DNA from: Methanosarcina siciliae T4/M
GTDB lineage: Archaea; Halobacteriota; Methanosarcinia; Methanosarcinales; Methanosarcinaceae
DNA: 64,000 nt
Direction: 5' to 3'
Assembly (NCBI RefSeq): GCF_000970085.1
Contig: NZ_CP009506.1
Coordinates: forward strand, 3,224,001 to 3,288,000
Shown here: positions 9,462 to 18,329 of the stretch, one piece after another
Layout of the letters: each line of letters starts with the position of its first letter
How positions within the stretch are numbered: position 1 is the stretch's first letter
The notes under the pieces: generated by a model
Databases searched by the model: none
What the model was told of the DNA's origin: nothing
Seen by the model: only the letters and a program-made list of their open reading frames with translations
Position numbers and translations under genes: made by a program

Positions 9462-10595
9462 ATGAAATATACCTTTCAGGACTCTACAGAACTTCCTGTC
9501 CAGAGAGATTTTATCCAAGATCTGCAGGACTTCATAAGAATTTCAAAAGAAGCCATAACTCTCGAAAAATCAATTATAGGGATAAAGCGGGGAACTAAGG
9601 AAGAGACGGAAATCTCTCAGAAAAAGCTTGAGGAGATAGACAGGTTCCAGAAAGACGTTACCGGTTATATCGAAGAACGTACGCAGGGAATCGAATCCGC
9701 GGAGATTCTTGAGATCAAAGAAAAAACAATTGAGGCCGCTTCAACGGCAGCCCTTTTAAAAAAGAATGAAAGGCTTGAAGACATTGATAGGCAAAACAGA
9801 CAGGCACTTATGGAAGTGCAGCAGCTTGAAACCCAGATACTCACAACCCTCAGCCCCTTTTTTGAAACGAGCATCTACGGAGCTGAGAATGTCTATTACG
9901 CTTCAGTTGAAGCCAAGGAAATGAAAGGAAGGCAAGTCAGTTCAGTTAACGGCGTGCAGTACGAGTTTGAACTGCATTTTGCTCATGATTCCCTGAAAGT
10001 TGAGAACTTTCAGGAACTTACCCTGCCCTTGTGGGTTAAGAGCGGCATCCTATCCAGAGAAGAGAAAGCAAAAAAGATGGATGTATCCGGTTTCCATATT
10101 ATGAGCATCGAGTACGAAGAAAACAATGTTCGAACAGTGCTTCAAGACAAGGATGCAGAGCACATGTTCAAAATCTCTGCAGATGAAACGGCGCTGCTGA
10201 TCATGCATGGAGACCATGATATAACAGGAGACGAAAAACTGGCCGCTCTCATAGATAGTGAGGCTCTCTATATGTTTATGGGCAAGCTCAAGGAGTTTTT
10301 TACAAAATCCGTCGACTTTAGAAGGCTCAAGATGGTCCTACTGGACGGGAAAAATGCTGTTGAAGAGAATGCCGTGTTTGACTGCCTGAAGATTATAGCC
10401 GGCATATACGGGAAGCTCGTAAGGGAATGCATTGAAAGAGGGTATACCAAAGGGGAGGTCACAATCAAGATGGAGGAGCCAGGAAGCGTACGGACCGAAA
10501 AATACATTTCGAAGTCTGAAGCTTCAGGTGAACTTTCATCCATAGGGGGTGAGGGCACAGAGATTGCCAGGATCCTTGGAGTTGCCGAAGCCTGA
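9462..10595 (+). CDS. Coiled-coil protein of unknown function
   Basis: The product is 377 aa and starts at ATG 9462 with GGGGAGGAATT directly upstream. Residues about 25-130 are strongly helical and charged ('KKLEEIDRFQKDVTGYIEE', 'RLEDIDRQNRQALMEVQQL') and probably form a coiled coil. The rest is mixed alpha/beta with no motif I recognise. There is no signal peptide or membrane segment, so it should be cytoplasmic. It stands alone: divergent from the surface operon and convergent with the small membrane gene downstream. It is probably a lineage-specific Methanosarcina protein. Confidence 0.75.
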   Translation: MKYTFQDSTELPVQRDFIQDLQDFIRISKEAITLEKSIIGIKRGTKEETEISQKKLEEIDRFQKDVTGYIEERTQGIESAEILEIKEKTIEAASTAALLKKNERLEDIDRQNRQALMEVQQLETQILTTLSPFFETSIYGAENVYYASVEAKEMKGRQVSSVNGVQYEFELHFAHDSLKVENFQELTLPLWVKSGILSREEKAKKMDVSGFHIMSIEYEENNVRTVLQDKDAEHMFKISADETALLIMHGDHDITGDEKLAALIDSEALYMFMGKLKEFFTKSVDFRRLKMVLLDGKNAVEENAVFDCLKIIAGIYGKLVRECIERGYTKGEVTIKMEEPGSVRTEKYISKSEASGELSSIGGEGTEIARILGVAEA

Positions 10596-10675
10596 GAGGA
10601 ATAAACAGTCTAAAGATAAAAACGAACGCGACATGAGGAGAAGGTCTGTTTTATTGAGGCCATTGTACCGAAACA

Positions 10676-10954
10676 CTACGCTTCTTCAAACAGTTCTCTC
10701 TTAGTTTTTCCCTCATAATCTTCCAGATTTTCAATTTCTTTATAGTCGGTGCCGTCAGGAAGAAAAGGTGTGAAAAGGATAACCGAACAGAGAAGTAGAA
10801 ATGTCCCAAACATCCGGGACTGCACCTCAACAGTAGCATAAAAAATGAGAATTCCAAGCATGACCCACAAAATAAAACTCAACTGAAAAGCAAGCTTAAC
10901 TCTACAAATATTTTCTTCGCTTCTGATCAAGCAACTCCCCCTTGAATACCCCAT
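10676..10954 (-). CDS. Small two-helix membrane protein
   Basis: The product is 92 aa. Two hydrophobic segments ('LAFQLSFILWVMLGILIFYA' near residues 21-41 and 'MFGTFLLLCSVILFTPF' near 48-64) are separated by a short loop, followed by an acidic tail ('DYKEIENLEDYEGKTKREL'). A short Arg/Cys-containing N-terminus precedes the first helix. No family recognised. The upstream AT-rich sequence could carry a promoter. The first 10 residues are uncertain because other starts are possible. Confidence 0.55.
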   Translation of the reverse strand: MGYSRGSCLIRSEENICRVKLAFQLSFILWVMLGILIFYATVEVQSRMFGTFLLLCSVILFTPFLPDGTDYKEIENLEDYEGKTKRELFEEA

Positions 10955-11152
10955 TTATAATTGATTCGGGATTGAATAAATAGCTGTTTATTTGAAAGAT
11001 TTGGAGATTTAAACTCCATAAATTAAAAATGTTTTCCGGTTGAAAATAGATATCCCTGAATAAAATTTACGATATCATGAGTCGATGAATAAAAAAAACC
11101 AATAAGAATAGGACACCGGAAAAAGAAAGAAAAAGAATAATAATTCGGATTC

Positions 11153-11247
11153 AGAGTGAAGAATTAGAGTGTCGGGTTTAGAGTGTTAGATTAAGGCATC
11201 GAATTTAGAGTATTAGATTTAAAGCGTCGGATTCAGAATCTAATACC
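11153..11247. repeat. Degenerate 27-bp tandem repeat
   Basis: About 3.5 diverged units of the pattern 'agagt(g/a)ttagatt...cg(a/g)att' lie between the small membrane gene and the end of the radical SAM gene, in an otherwise empty 320-bp spacer (10955-11278). Best-matching units begin near 11179 and 11206. It probably arose by slippage, and no coding frame uses it. Confidence 0.6.
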
Positions 11248-11278
11248 CAGAATCAGAGTTTCATACCCTTTTAGCGCA

Positions 11279-13009
11279 TCAAATTCCGATAAAGCTAATG
11301 ATCTTTTTTCCCTCACTTACTCTCCTGAGAAAATCCTCCCTGCTGGCATAGGGAACTCCGGAAGCTATGGAATCTGCCGCTTTTCTGCTGACCCCGGGTA
11401 TTTCCCGGATAAGGGCAGGAGACGCGGTGTTTATCTGCAGGGGGTGGGGAATTCCGGTAATAGAACGCATTCCATGCCCTGTGACAGTAATGTCTGTGAA
11501 TTTCCGAAGAGGCATGAGGGCAGGGATTCCTACAAGCAGTGGGTAAGAACCAAGCTGTCTCCCGAAAGTCACCCCCCGGTAGTGCACCTCGCACATTACA
11601 TCCTTCAGTACCGTTCCTTCCGGCACGACTCTCCGGAGCATTGGAAGGTCAATATTTTTCCGGACCTGTTCCTTATAAACCAGAAAGAGTTTCTTATGCT
11701 TCCTTGCGGTTTCATCCCTGCCGTATATCGGAGTACCGGGAAATGCCATAACCTGCCGGATATTAATTCTGCGGAGCAACAGTCCGGAATCAAGCACCTG
11801 AAGCAGGAAATCATAGTTCAGCTGGAAAGTTTTTTTAGTCTCCCCCATCAGCCCGTGCACAAAATTGATACCAGGGAGAATTTCCGGAAGCCCGTTTGCT
11901 CCGCACCCGGCCCCCAACCTGTTTACCAGTTTGATAGCATCAAAAACCTCTTCGGAAGTCGCCTTGAGAGAGTTTGCTGCAAGCACCTTCGGGTCAGCAG
12001 TCTCCATGCCGAAGGCGGCTACATCGCCGGAAGTGTGATATTTGATAATCGTCTTCAGGATTTGTTCCGACTCTTCGGGATATGTTGCAAGAGTTATAGG
12101 GTTTGCATTATCCATGTGGAGCACGGAAAGTTCTGGTGCGGAATTCCTTATTCCCTGGTAGAGCTTTTCAAGAACCTCAGGCATGGGTTTCGGGACAGGT
12201 CCTCCTGCATCGGTCCCGTGGTAAGAAAAAAGGTCCGGTTGCCTTCCTATCCTGAAATAGCGGGCTCCGTGAGAATACAGTGCAGAGACTTCGGCAACAA
12301 CGTCCTCTACAGGCCTGTAATCCGAAGCCCCATAAAATGGTTCGGTACAGAAGGAGCAGTGAACACGCCTGCCGCAACCCCTGTAGGTTTCAAGCTCGCA
12401 CATGCAGTAAGGGTAGTCCGGGTGCTGTCGGATCAAAAAAGCCCCCTTCGGACCCCAGCGTCCGATCTCTGCTGTTGTCCTGAAACGGTGGTCAACGGAT
12501 TCCGGGGCTTTCAGTCCGGCAGGAAGGCTCCCGCTATTATCACTTCCTCCCCCACCAGCCCTTCTCTCAAAAAGATCGTAAACAAAAGCCTCAAGATCCA
12601 TTTTTGCAAGTACGGCTTCTCCAAGGCTGATCCCATTTTCTGCCCCCTTTGCAGCCCTTCCGCCCTGGTTGCTGAAGCCAAGCCTGACAGGGCCGCCTAT
12701 AACTTTTACCCCGTTTGCAACCCGGAAAATAGTCTCTATCTCACCCGGCGTGATAGGGGATGCCCTGAGGTATTTTCCCGGCACGGTCATGCCTGCAATA
12801 ATGACCAGAAGATCGGCTTTCCCTATAAGCTCGCCAGTTCCTGGAGGGTTTTCCCGCAGGGTATCGATTGTGAGGTAATGAATTTCTTTTTCGGAAAGCC
12901 CGCGCTCCCTCAGAGCTCCTGCTATGTACCGGGAGTAAGGAGATAGATAAGGAGGAACCCCGAGGCAGGCGGGTTCATCCACGTAGCCGTCTATGATGAG
13001 TGCTTTCAT
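11279..13009 (-). CDS. Radical SAM protein with C-terminal helix-hairpin-helix (COG1031-like)
   Basis: The product is 576 aa starting at ATG 13009 ('MKALIIDGYVDEP'); the 46 codons upstream in the same frame are spurious, low in charge and without a ribosome site. The N-terminal 200 residues look like a Rossmann/B12-binding-like domain ('LVIIAGMTVPGKYL', 'VKVIGGPV'). A cluster of Cys follows near residue 240 ('CGRRVHCSFCTEPFYG'), supplying the iron-sulfur ligands of radical SAM enzymes. The TIM-barrel part contains 'FGMETADPKVLAANSLKATS', and the last 60 residues form a helix-hairpin-helix ('EIPGVSRKAADSIASGV'). This order matches the uncharacterised archaeal COG1031 group. Substrate unknown; the HhH suggests nucleic-acid binding. 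Confidence 0.85.
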   Translation of the reverse strand: MKALIIDGYVDEPACLGVPPYLSPYSRYIAGALRERGLSEKEIHYLTIDTLRENPPGTGELIGKADLLVIIAGMTVPGKYLRASPITPGEIETIFRVANGVKVIGGPVRLGFSNQGGRAAKGAENGISLGEAVLAKMDLEAFVYDLFERRAGGGGSDNSGSLPAGLKAPESVDHRFRTTAEIGRWGPKGAFLIRQHPDYPYCMCELETYRGCGRRVHCSFCTEPFYGASDYRPVEDVVAEVSALYSHGARYFRIGRQPDLFSYHGTDAGGPVPKPMPEVLEKLYQGIRNSAPELSVLHMDNANPITLATYPEESEQILKTIIKYHTSGDVAAFGMETADPKVLAANSLKATSEEVFDAIKLVNRLGAGCGANGLPEILPGINFVHGLMGETKKTFQLNYDFLLQVLDSGLLLRRINIRQVMAFPGTPIYGRDETARKHKKLFLVYKEQVRKNIDLPMLRRVVPEGTVLKDVMCEVHYRGVTFGRQLGSYPLLVGIPALMPLRKFTDITVTGHGMRSITGIPHPLQINTASPALIREIPGVSRKAADSIASGVPYASREDFLRRVSEGKKIISFIGI

Positions 13010-13205
13010 ATCAATTCTCGTTTCCTTGCTTAACTGAAGAGTGGAGTATAGAACGCATTGGATATTAAATAAGAGGCGGATTGAAACCTGATAAAACAGG
13101 TGATTAAACTCATGAAGGCAAAATAAATACAAGAGGAATGGATACAAGCAAAACGAACAGTAAAATTCAGATGAATAGTAAAATTCTGCGAAGATAAGTC
13201 CAGAG

Positions 13206-13228
13206 AAAAAAACATAAAAAAATATTTA
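13206..13228 (-). terminator. T-rich terminator after tRNA-His
   Basis: Read on the minus strand, the tRNA is followed at once by two runs of seven T, the usual archaeal oligo-T termination signal. Confidence 0.65.
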
Positions 13229-13229
13229 G

Positions 13230-13303
13230 GGCCGGGACCGAGAATCGAACTCGGGTCGTAGCCTCCACAGGGCTACAGGATGGACCTCTACCCTACCCCG
13301 GCC
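13230..13303 (-). tRNA. tRNA-His (GTG)
   Basis: The minus strand folds as a complete cloverleaf: a 7-bp acceptor GCCGGGG with UCCCGGC, a D arm with GGGUAGAGG, an anticodon stem around the loop CUGUGGA (anticodon GUG), and a T arm CCGAG-UUCGAUU-CUCGG. An extra G at the -1 position faces C73, the identity pair of histidine tRNAs. CCA is not encoded. No intron is present. It lies between the radical SAM gene and thi4. Confidence 0.97.
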
Positions 13304-13350
13304 ACAGGGTCTGGTACTTCAGATTTGAAGCAACCTATAGAAGGAGTTTT

Positions 13351-13360
13351 TTTATATAAA
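13351..13360 (-). promoter_or_regulatory. TATA box for tRNA-His
   Basis: The palindrome TTTATATAAA lies about 48 bp upstream of the mature tRNA 5' end on the minus strand, which allows the usual distance of about 25 nt to a start plus a short leader. Confidence 0.55.
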
Positions 13361-13518
13361 GTTTTTGCCGGAAAAAGCAGGAGAACTCTCCAGGAAGCTG
13401 GGAATTTTTTGCTTTTCGGCAGTTTGGAGTATAAAAGTCCCTCTTCAGATCAGCTCAGCTCATTTCAAGCGCGTTTGAGGTAGATTTCTGGCAGGTCTCT
13501 GCTGGCTTCAGGCAAGTT

Positions 13519-14301
13519 TCAGATTGTTTTAAGCCTGTCAAGGGCGAGTTTTGCAGCCTTTTCTCCGGAAAGGAGCATTCCTCCGAAGACAGGACCCATT
13601 CTCGGGGCACGGGTTGCGGCATTTGCAGCCATACCCGCAACAATCAGCCCGGGATAGATCTCCTGGGTTGCATCCACAGCCAGGCGCTCGCCAACCTCAG
13701 ACCACATCGGCTTTTCCCCGAGCAGCCCGAGTTCTCCGATTTTTGCGTTAGGGATCTTCCTTAGAATCGTGTTACAGACAACTGCATCATGGCCCGTTCC
13801 GTCTATTACGAGTTTTGTGCGGATCATGAGCGGGTCTACGTGCAGGCGCTGGGTCGTGACAGGCCCCCAATTGATGACTATGCCGTTAACCCTGTCATTT
13901 TCCCGGATCATGACGTCTTCAAAGCTCACAAGGTTAAAGACCTCAGCCCCTGCCGAAGTTGCCCCTGCAATCAGCTTCCCGACGGATTCCACGGAGTTTG
14001 CCACATAATACCCGGACTCGTACTCTTTATACCTGATCCCGAAGTCGTCCAGAATGCGGGTGGCTTCCTCCTGCACGACGATACGGGGAAACATCATGCC
14101 TCCAGCCCACATGCCGCCCCCGAGAGACAGTTTCTGCTCATACAAAGCGACCTTTGCCCCGGCTTCAGCCAGGTATTTTGCAGCCACAAGGTTTGCAGGT
14201 CCCCCTCCAACGAGTGCTACATCGATGTCCGTGTAGTCAAGGAAGGTTTTGGAATACTCATCAAATATTGCCCGTGTGATTATGACTTCGTCAAGTTCCA
14301 T
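13519..14301 (-). CDS. thi4: Thiamine thiazole synthase Thi4, sulfide-dependent type
   Basis: The product is 260 aa, the normal length for archaeal Thi4. The FAD/NAD-binding GxGxxG appears as 'VALVGGGPANLVAAKYLAE' near residue 30, followed by the acidic end of strand 2 ('VALYEQKLSLGGGMW'). A later 'NAATRAPRMGPVFGGMLLSG' matches the family. Where yeast Thi4 has the sulfur-donating Cys, this protein reads 'IDGTGHDA' with His, as in the methanogen enzymes that use free sulfide and iron. The reaction makes the adenylated thiazole carboxylate of thiamine from NAD, glycine and sulfide. It stands alone with its own upstream region; I see no TPP riboswitch. Older annotations call this family ribose-1,5-bisphosphate isomerase by mistake. 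Confidence 0.93.
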   Translation of the reverse strand: MELDEVIITRAIFDEYSKTFLDYTDIDVALVGGGPANLVAAKYLAEAGAKVALYEQKLSLGGGMWAGGMMFPRIVVQEEATRILDDFGIRYKEYESGYYVANSVESVGKLIAGATSAGAEVFNLVSFEDVMIRENDRVNGIVINWGPVTTQRLHVDPLMIRTKLVIDGTGHDAVVCNTILRKIPNAKIGELGLLGEKPMWSEVGERLAVDATQEIYPGLIVAGMAANAATRAPRMGPVFGGMLLSGEKAAKLALDRLKTI

Positions 14302-14668
14302 TTTGATCTCTCATAAAGCTTCTACGGTTGAAACTCCGGGGAAAACTGCCCGGCATTTTAAGAAAATAATCAGGGAATCGTCAACCCTGATCCGTAACAT
14401 AATAATTCACGTTTTGATACCGGGCATTGCTTTTAAAGTTGTTGGAATCGGATGGAGAAAGAAAGTAATTTGCAAAAGGTCCTTCCACAAAAGGGCTCTT
14501 CTCAATATATAAGGCCTTCGCAAAGAAAAATTCAGATCAGGCAATTGCTGAAACCATGCCGGATACTCGACTATTTCCACAATAAATGACCTGCTTCCCG
14601 CGGAGAGAGCAAAACCTACCAATATATTATTATATCCGCCTCACAAAATAAATGAAGCGGTGGAAAGG

Positions 14669-14962
14669 ATGAAGAGTTTACTTTTTATCGATGCGGGAAT
14701 TTTTATTATTGCAGCTGTCACAGCCTTCTTGAAGAGAGACCCCGGGTTTATTATAGACATAATAGGCTTAACAGGTTTGATTTTTTTTGTAATAGCAGGA
14801 GTTTTGTCAGGTTCTTTTGCTAGTGGGGATCGTGTAAGGGCAAATTATGAGGATGAATATGAAGAGCGCAAGGAGAAAAACAGATTGTCAAAAAATTTAT
14901 TTTTTGTTGGGCTCTTCAACATCGCTATATCAGTACTTACTTATGAATTCACATTACAGTGA
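14669..14962 (+). CDS. Small membrane protein, DUF5316-like
   Basis: The product is 97 aa from ATG 14669; GGTGG sits 5 nt upstream, which favours this start over GTG 14660. Three hydrophobic segments are visible: residues about 3-19, about 25-46 ('IIGLTGLIFFVIAGVLSG') and about 75-92. A conserved-looking central stretch 'GSFASGDRVRANYEDEY' precedes a charged loop. The pattern resembles small DUF5316 membrane proteins known mainly from Firmicutes, from memory and tentative. No operon partner. Confidence 0.6.
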   Translation: MKSLLFIDAGIFIIAAVTAFLKRDPGFIIDIIGLTGLIFFVIAGVLSGSFASGDRVRANYEDEYEERKEKNRLSKNLFFVGLFNIAISVLTYEFTLQ

Positions 14963-15067
14963 CTTGCTATAGCGAATTGAAGATCCCAAGATATAGTAAA
15001 AAATCACATTGAAGCTGTTACAACTTTTCGAGCCTCAGACTACCGAATTCATAATTCATATCAAACT

Positions 15068-15622
15068 TTACTGCTCAACCTCTCCTCCATTTGTAAAGAA
15101 CATCTTGTCCCCTTCGGTTCCGGGATAAAGAACAAGCTGTCCGTCCTCAAAAGCTGCTGTCTCCACACGGGATAAAATCGACAGATATTCGCTGTCCATA
15201 GACTCGGGTCCGCAGGCCATAAGCGTAATAGCAGCCGGGCCAAGGGTTAAGTTGTTTTCTTCCAGGGTGTAGTTCCCACTGCCGTTGTTACAGTCGGCTT
15301 TAATACGATACGTGCCGTCAGGGAAGAAGGCAAGTGTATAGTTTTCAGGATCGGGTACCATTATCTGGTATTCAGGCGTTTCAAAACTCTGGAAACTGGT
15401 CCACTGCCATTCAATACCGGTAATATTCTCAGCAGAAACCGGTTCGAATTCCGGAGTAGTGTTTGCTACAGGTTCAGCAATAGTAGGTTCAACAATAGCA
15501 TTCTCTCCCGGTTCAGCAGGAGCCTCTTCCTGCTCAGTGCAGCCGAGAGAGAAGGAGAACAGGGCTAATCCCCCCATAGTAAGGAGCAAAACCAAACCAA
15601 TTGATGCAACTTTCAGTTTCAT
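15068..15622 (-). CDS. META-domain lipoprotein
   Basis: The product is about 184 aa. A hydrophobic signal ends in the lipobox 'FSLGC', so the mature protein should be a membrane-anchored lipoprotein. A Pro/Glu-rich linker (about 30-60) is followed by a META (HslJ-like) domain with 'IEWQWTSFQSF', 'YTLAFFPDGTYRIKADCN' and 'ITLMACGPESMDSEYL', the typical motif set. Related bacterial proteins are tied to stress or resistance; here function is unknown. Start choice: the ATG pair at 15625/15622 follows a GGGGG ribosome site; ATG 15634 and TTG 15646 are further options. A long empty region lies upstream. Confidence 0.85.
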   Translation of the reverse strand: MKLKVASIGLVLLLTMGGLALFSFSLGCTEQEEAPAEPGENAIVEPTIAEPVANTTPEFEPVSAENITGIEWQWTSFQSFETPEYQIMVPDPENYTLAFFPDGTYRIKADCNNGSGNYTLEENNLTLGPAAITLMACGPESMDSEYLSILSRVETAAFEDGQLVLYPGTEGDKMFFTNGGEVEQ

Positions 15623-15649
15623 CATATCCCCCATTGATATTCCCAATAC

Positions 15650-16600
15650 AAATTGAGTATATGAAATGATGCGTCATTCAAATATATCCTTTGTCTTAGT
15701 TATGGTTTGATTTGCAGCCATCCGAATATATTTTTTCAATAGGTTCGAGAACATTCTAAACAGAACTCACCCACTAATGACAGCTATAAATCAGAAATCA
15801 TAATCTCACGATTTTTCCGATTAATTGCCCCTCATCTGCAGGTTCATATTTTTCCTTTTTCGTATTTCCTTTTCCCTATTAAACAGCTGAATACTGTTGC
15901 TCCGGGGGATCATCGAGTACGGAAAAGTTGCCTCCGGGTCCTGGGACAGGCCATTTTTCAATAAATTTTGCACCTTTTTTCCCAGATTTTTCCCAGATAA
16001 TAGATTTCGTTATTCAGGTCTTCGCTCTGGAGAGATCGAACCGGATGCTCATTTAATTTTCCTTTTCCAACCAGGGGAATTTTGCCGGAGAGATGTATTC
16101 TTCCCGGGGGGAGGGGAGCCAATCCGTAAAGCTCGAAAATGAAGCCTTAAAGTTAAGTAACTAAGTTCAGAAAGCCAGATTCCTATGCTTCTTTAATTCA
16201 CAAGACCAACCTTTATTGATTAACAAAAAACCCGAATTGGGAATAGGTACGAAAATAAGTGCATGCAATGTTCTGAACTAAAGTCAAAAAAGTAGCTCAC
16301 GAAATGGTTAATTCGGAAATCGTAGTCGAACTTCCGGGTGCCGTGGAAACTAATCACTTTCATTATCATTAAAAAATCAACCGAACATACGGATTTGGAA
16401 GAAGAACGCGCAGTCTACACAGGAATTAAAACCACAGGCGTGATGTTACCTCTGACTGACCGTTAAAAGGTCCTATAGGACTTGTTTTTAACAGGATAAA
16501 CTAGCAGCTTGAATTCATGACAGCGTAATAAAGCAAGCATGAAAACAATTTTTTCTGAAAATAGTATGGACCAATATTATTGAAAGAGGGGGAGTTAATT
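15650..16600. other. Intergenic region with possible gene remnant
   Basis: About 950 bp without a convincing gene. An 81-codon plus-strand frame at 15897-16142 lacks a ribosome site. Near 16340-16467 a plus-strand frame opening at GTG reads protein-like ('TDLEEERAVYTGIKTTGV' and then a stop) but is too short to name and may be a decayed gene end. A perfect 12-bp palindrome GTCCTATAGGAC follows it, near 16470. Confidence 0.35.
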
Positions 16601-16735
16601 TTGGGAAAAGAAGATAGAAAACCGTCATTTCAACCTGAGCCGGTACCTGCTCCGGAGCCACAACCGGTTCCTTCACCCGAACCGATACCTGAACCTGAAC
16701 CTGAGACTGAACATAAGTCCGAAAAAATAGGATAA
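16601..16735 (+). CDS. 44-aa Pro/Glu-rich small protein
   Basis: A TTG start at 16601 is preceded by AGAGGGGGAG with 7 nt spacing, a much stronger ribosome site than most genes here have. The product has alternating Pro and Glu/Gln ('EPVPAPEPQPVPSP', 'EPIPEPEPETEH') and a lysine-containing end, so it must be extended and disordered. It ends 28 bp before the TIR-like gene and probably shares its transcript. The low-complexity sequence gives no family. It could be a flexible linker protein or an SH3-like ligand; this is speculation. Confidence 0.55.
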   Translation: MGKEDRKPSFQPEPVPAPEPQPVPSPEPIPEPEPETEHKSEKIG

Positions 16736-16763
16736 AAGATAATACAGGTCAAATATAGCAGAC

Positions 16764-17324
16764 ATGATAACAAAAGTTTACATTTCGCACTGCGAGCAAG
16801 ACGAACCGCTAGCCCAGGAACTTGCAAGGGCTCTTTGGACAGTGGAACTGGAGAGCTTTTCGGCCCTGTACAGAAAAGCCCGGATTCTTTCCCTGTCCGA
16901 AAGGATACGTTTCGGCATCCGCCAGTCAGACTGCATTATCCCTATTATCACCCAGGAAGGAGTGATATCCCCTGAGGTGAATCAGGAGATCGGGCTGGCA
17001 GTGGGAGTCGACCAGTTAATAATTCCTCTTGTAGAGGCAGGAGTCGAACTGCCTATCCTTATACGTCATCTTCCGCCAATTAATTTTTCTCCCGAAGCCT
17101 ATGAGGATGCTCTGGGAAAACTCATACAGAACATGAGGCAACTTACGAAACTGGATTGGTTGAAGATAAAGTGCCCTTACTGCGGGGAGGAAATGACCCA
17201 GTATATCTCTCCCGAAGAAGAAGTTGAAAGAGCGCTTCTTGCAGGAAAACACCTTGAGACCATCTGCAGCTACTGCCAGAGAACCATTTCCCTTGACCCG
17301 AGGACTTTCAGGCCCACACCTTGA
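16764..17324 (+). CDS. TIR-domain protein with C-terminal zinc ribbon
   Basis: The product is 186 aa. Residues 1-125 have TIR-like order: strand 'KVYISHCEQDEPLAQELA', a basic helix region 'SLSERIRFGIRQSDCIIPII', then 'SPEVNQEIGLAVGV', which matches prokaryotic TIR proteins where the Glu after N-Q is the catalytic NADase residue. Residues about 137-178 carry two Cys pairs ('CPYCGEE' and 'CSYCQRT'), a zinc ribbon. No membrane segment. Prokaryotic TIR domains cleave NAD+ or act in signalling, often in defence. Here it sits between a Pro-rich mini-protein and a 111-aa unknown in a compact three-gene unit. Enzymatic activity is unproven. Confidence 0.78.
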   Translation: MITKVYISHCEQDEPLAQELARALWTVELESFSALYRKARILSLSERIRFGIRQSDCIIPIITQEGVISPEVNQEIGLAVGVDQLIIPLVEAGVELPILIRHLPPINFSPEAYEDALGKLIQNMRQLTKLDWLKIKCPYCGEEMTQYISPEEEVERALLAGKHLETICSYCQRTISLDPRTFRPTP

Positions 17325-17355
17325 GTCTCTTAAAGGCCGGAAAGGAGGCAAATTC

Positions 17356-17691
17356 ATGGAACGAAGTCTTAAGGAAGAACCCGGTGAACCAATAGTTGTA
17401 AAGTCCAAAATGGGGAAAGCTACCGTGAACGAGACTGAAATCAGGGGTATTGAAGAGCTTACACCTGTTGAAAAGAAACATTTGCTGTTACAACTTTCCA
17501 GGGACAGGACAAAAGACAGTTCTGCAGGCTCATGGGAAATTGTCGAAGTCCGCAGGGAAGAATGGAAAACCGTTAAAGCTACCCTGGTTCAACCCGTAGA
17601 AATTGACATAAGGGATACAGGAAAAAACGAACTTTTCAGGGTATGGTTCGATATCACAAAGTTAGAAAGAGAAATTGAGTCAGTTACCTGA
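17356..17691 (+). CDS. Conserved-looking 111-aa protein of unknown function
   Basis: It starts at ATG 17356 with the ribosome site GGAAAGGAGG 8 nt upstream; a longer frame from 17224 overlaps the TIR gene and is not needed. The product is charged: a Lys/Glu-rich N-terminus, a helix 'ELTPVEKKHLLLQLSRD', and a beta-rich end ('WEIVEVRREEWKTVKATLVQ'). No Cys, no membrane segment, no family known to me. It lies 31 bp after the TIR-like gene and so is probably part of the same operon. Confidence 0.65.
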   Translation: MERSLKEEPGEPIVVKSKMGKATVNETEIRGIEELTPVEKKHLLLQLSRDRTKDSSAGSWEIVEVRREEWKTVKATLVQPVEIDIRDTGKNELFRVWFDITKLEREIESVT

Positions 17692-18140
17692 GTCTGTAAC
17701 CTGAATTAATAACCGTCTTCATTAACTTGAGTCCGTAACCTGAATCAATAAAATAACTGGCGTCCTAACTAAAAATTAGTCAATGAGACTAGTCAATGAG
17801 ACATAACGGACCAAAAAACGGGTCATAGTGTCTGATAAATGTAGAATAATAAAGGCTAATAAAACCGCTTAATAAATCTCAAAAAACAATTTGAAAAAAA
17901 GGGGAGCTAAAAGCTTCCTTATTCTTTTCTTGCCTCAGATGTGAGGTTGCGAGCTTCTTCCACGCAATATCTTAATACCGGAAATTTCTTGAATCCGGGT
18001 CTTTTCTTATTTTCTGATTCGGATTGCTATCAGGTTACCCTCTCTGTGAGATTCCAAGACAATTTAAAGCTCCCTGAAGCCAAGCAGGTGTCATAATTTA
18101 AGCTGCCTCCCACCTGAGGGCTGGTTCACTCTGAGCAAAA
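17692..18140. other. Intergenic stretch with imperfect short repeats
   Basis: No gene seen. Near 17690-17755 the phrase 'gagtc(t/c)gtaacctgaat' occurs twice, and near 17780-17802 'gtcaatgaga' occurs twice. From about 18060 the spacer holds GC-richer sequence that could act as a terminator for the convergent genes, but no clean hairpin stands out. Confidence 0.4.
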
Positions 18141-18329
18141 TTATTTACCTGAAAATGCCTTGCTGACATCGGCAGCGTTAGTGTACTCCTTTTCCGGAAG
18201 GTCTTCGAGAACCTCCATCACCTTACTGTCAGCTTTGTGCTTTTTAGCGTGTTCGATAAGCTGCTGTTTCTTCGCAGGATAATCCATATTCTTTAAAGCT
18301 TTTTGAACTTCGATAGGACTTGTTTGCAT
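18141..18329 (-). CDS. DUF2795 family small protein
   Basis: The product is 62 aa and consists of the DUF2795 module alone: 'VQKALKNMDYPAKKQQLIEH' followed by an Asp/Glu-containing loop and 'LPEKEYTNAADVSKAFSG'. These helical domains are common in bacteria and some methanogens. Their role is unknown, though the fold resembles small nucleic-acid-associated helices. GGGGG lies about 6 nt before the ATG. It is monocistronic. Confidence 0.85.
   Translation of the reverse strand: MQTSPIEVQKALKNMDYPAKKQQLIEHAKKHKADSKVMEVLEDLPEKEYTNAADVSKAFSGK

Noticed and set aside
11444..12946. 500-codon open frame on the plus strand
   Set aside because: It lies antisense to the radical SAM gene, has no ribosome site, and its translation lacks any domain; the minus-strand protein has clear motifs.
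13519..14659. TPP riboswitch upstream of thi4
   Set aside because: I looked for the conserved core (CUGAGA and ACCUGA-type segments) on the minus strand upstream of 14301 and saw none.
15897..16142. 81-codon plus-strand frame
   Set aside because: Phe/Arg-rich, no start signal, no family.
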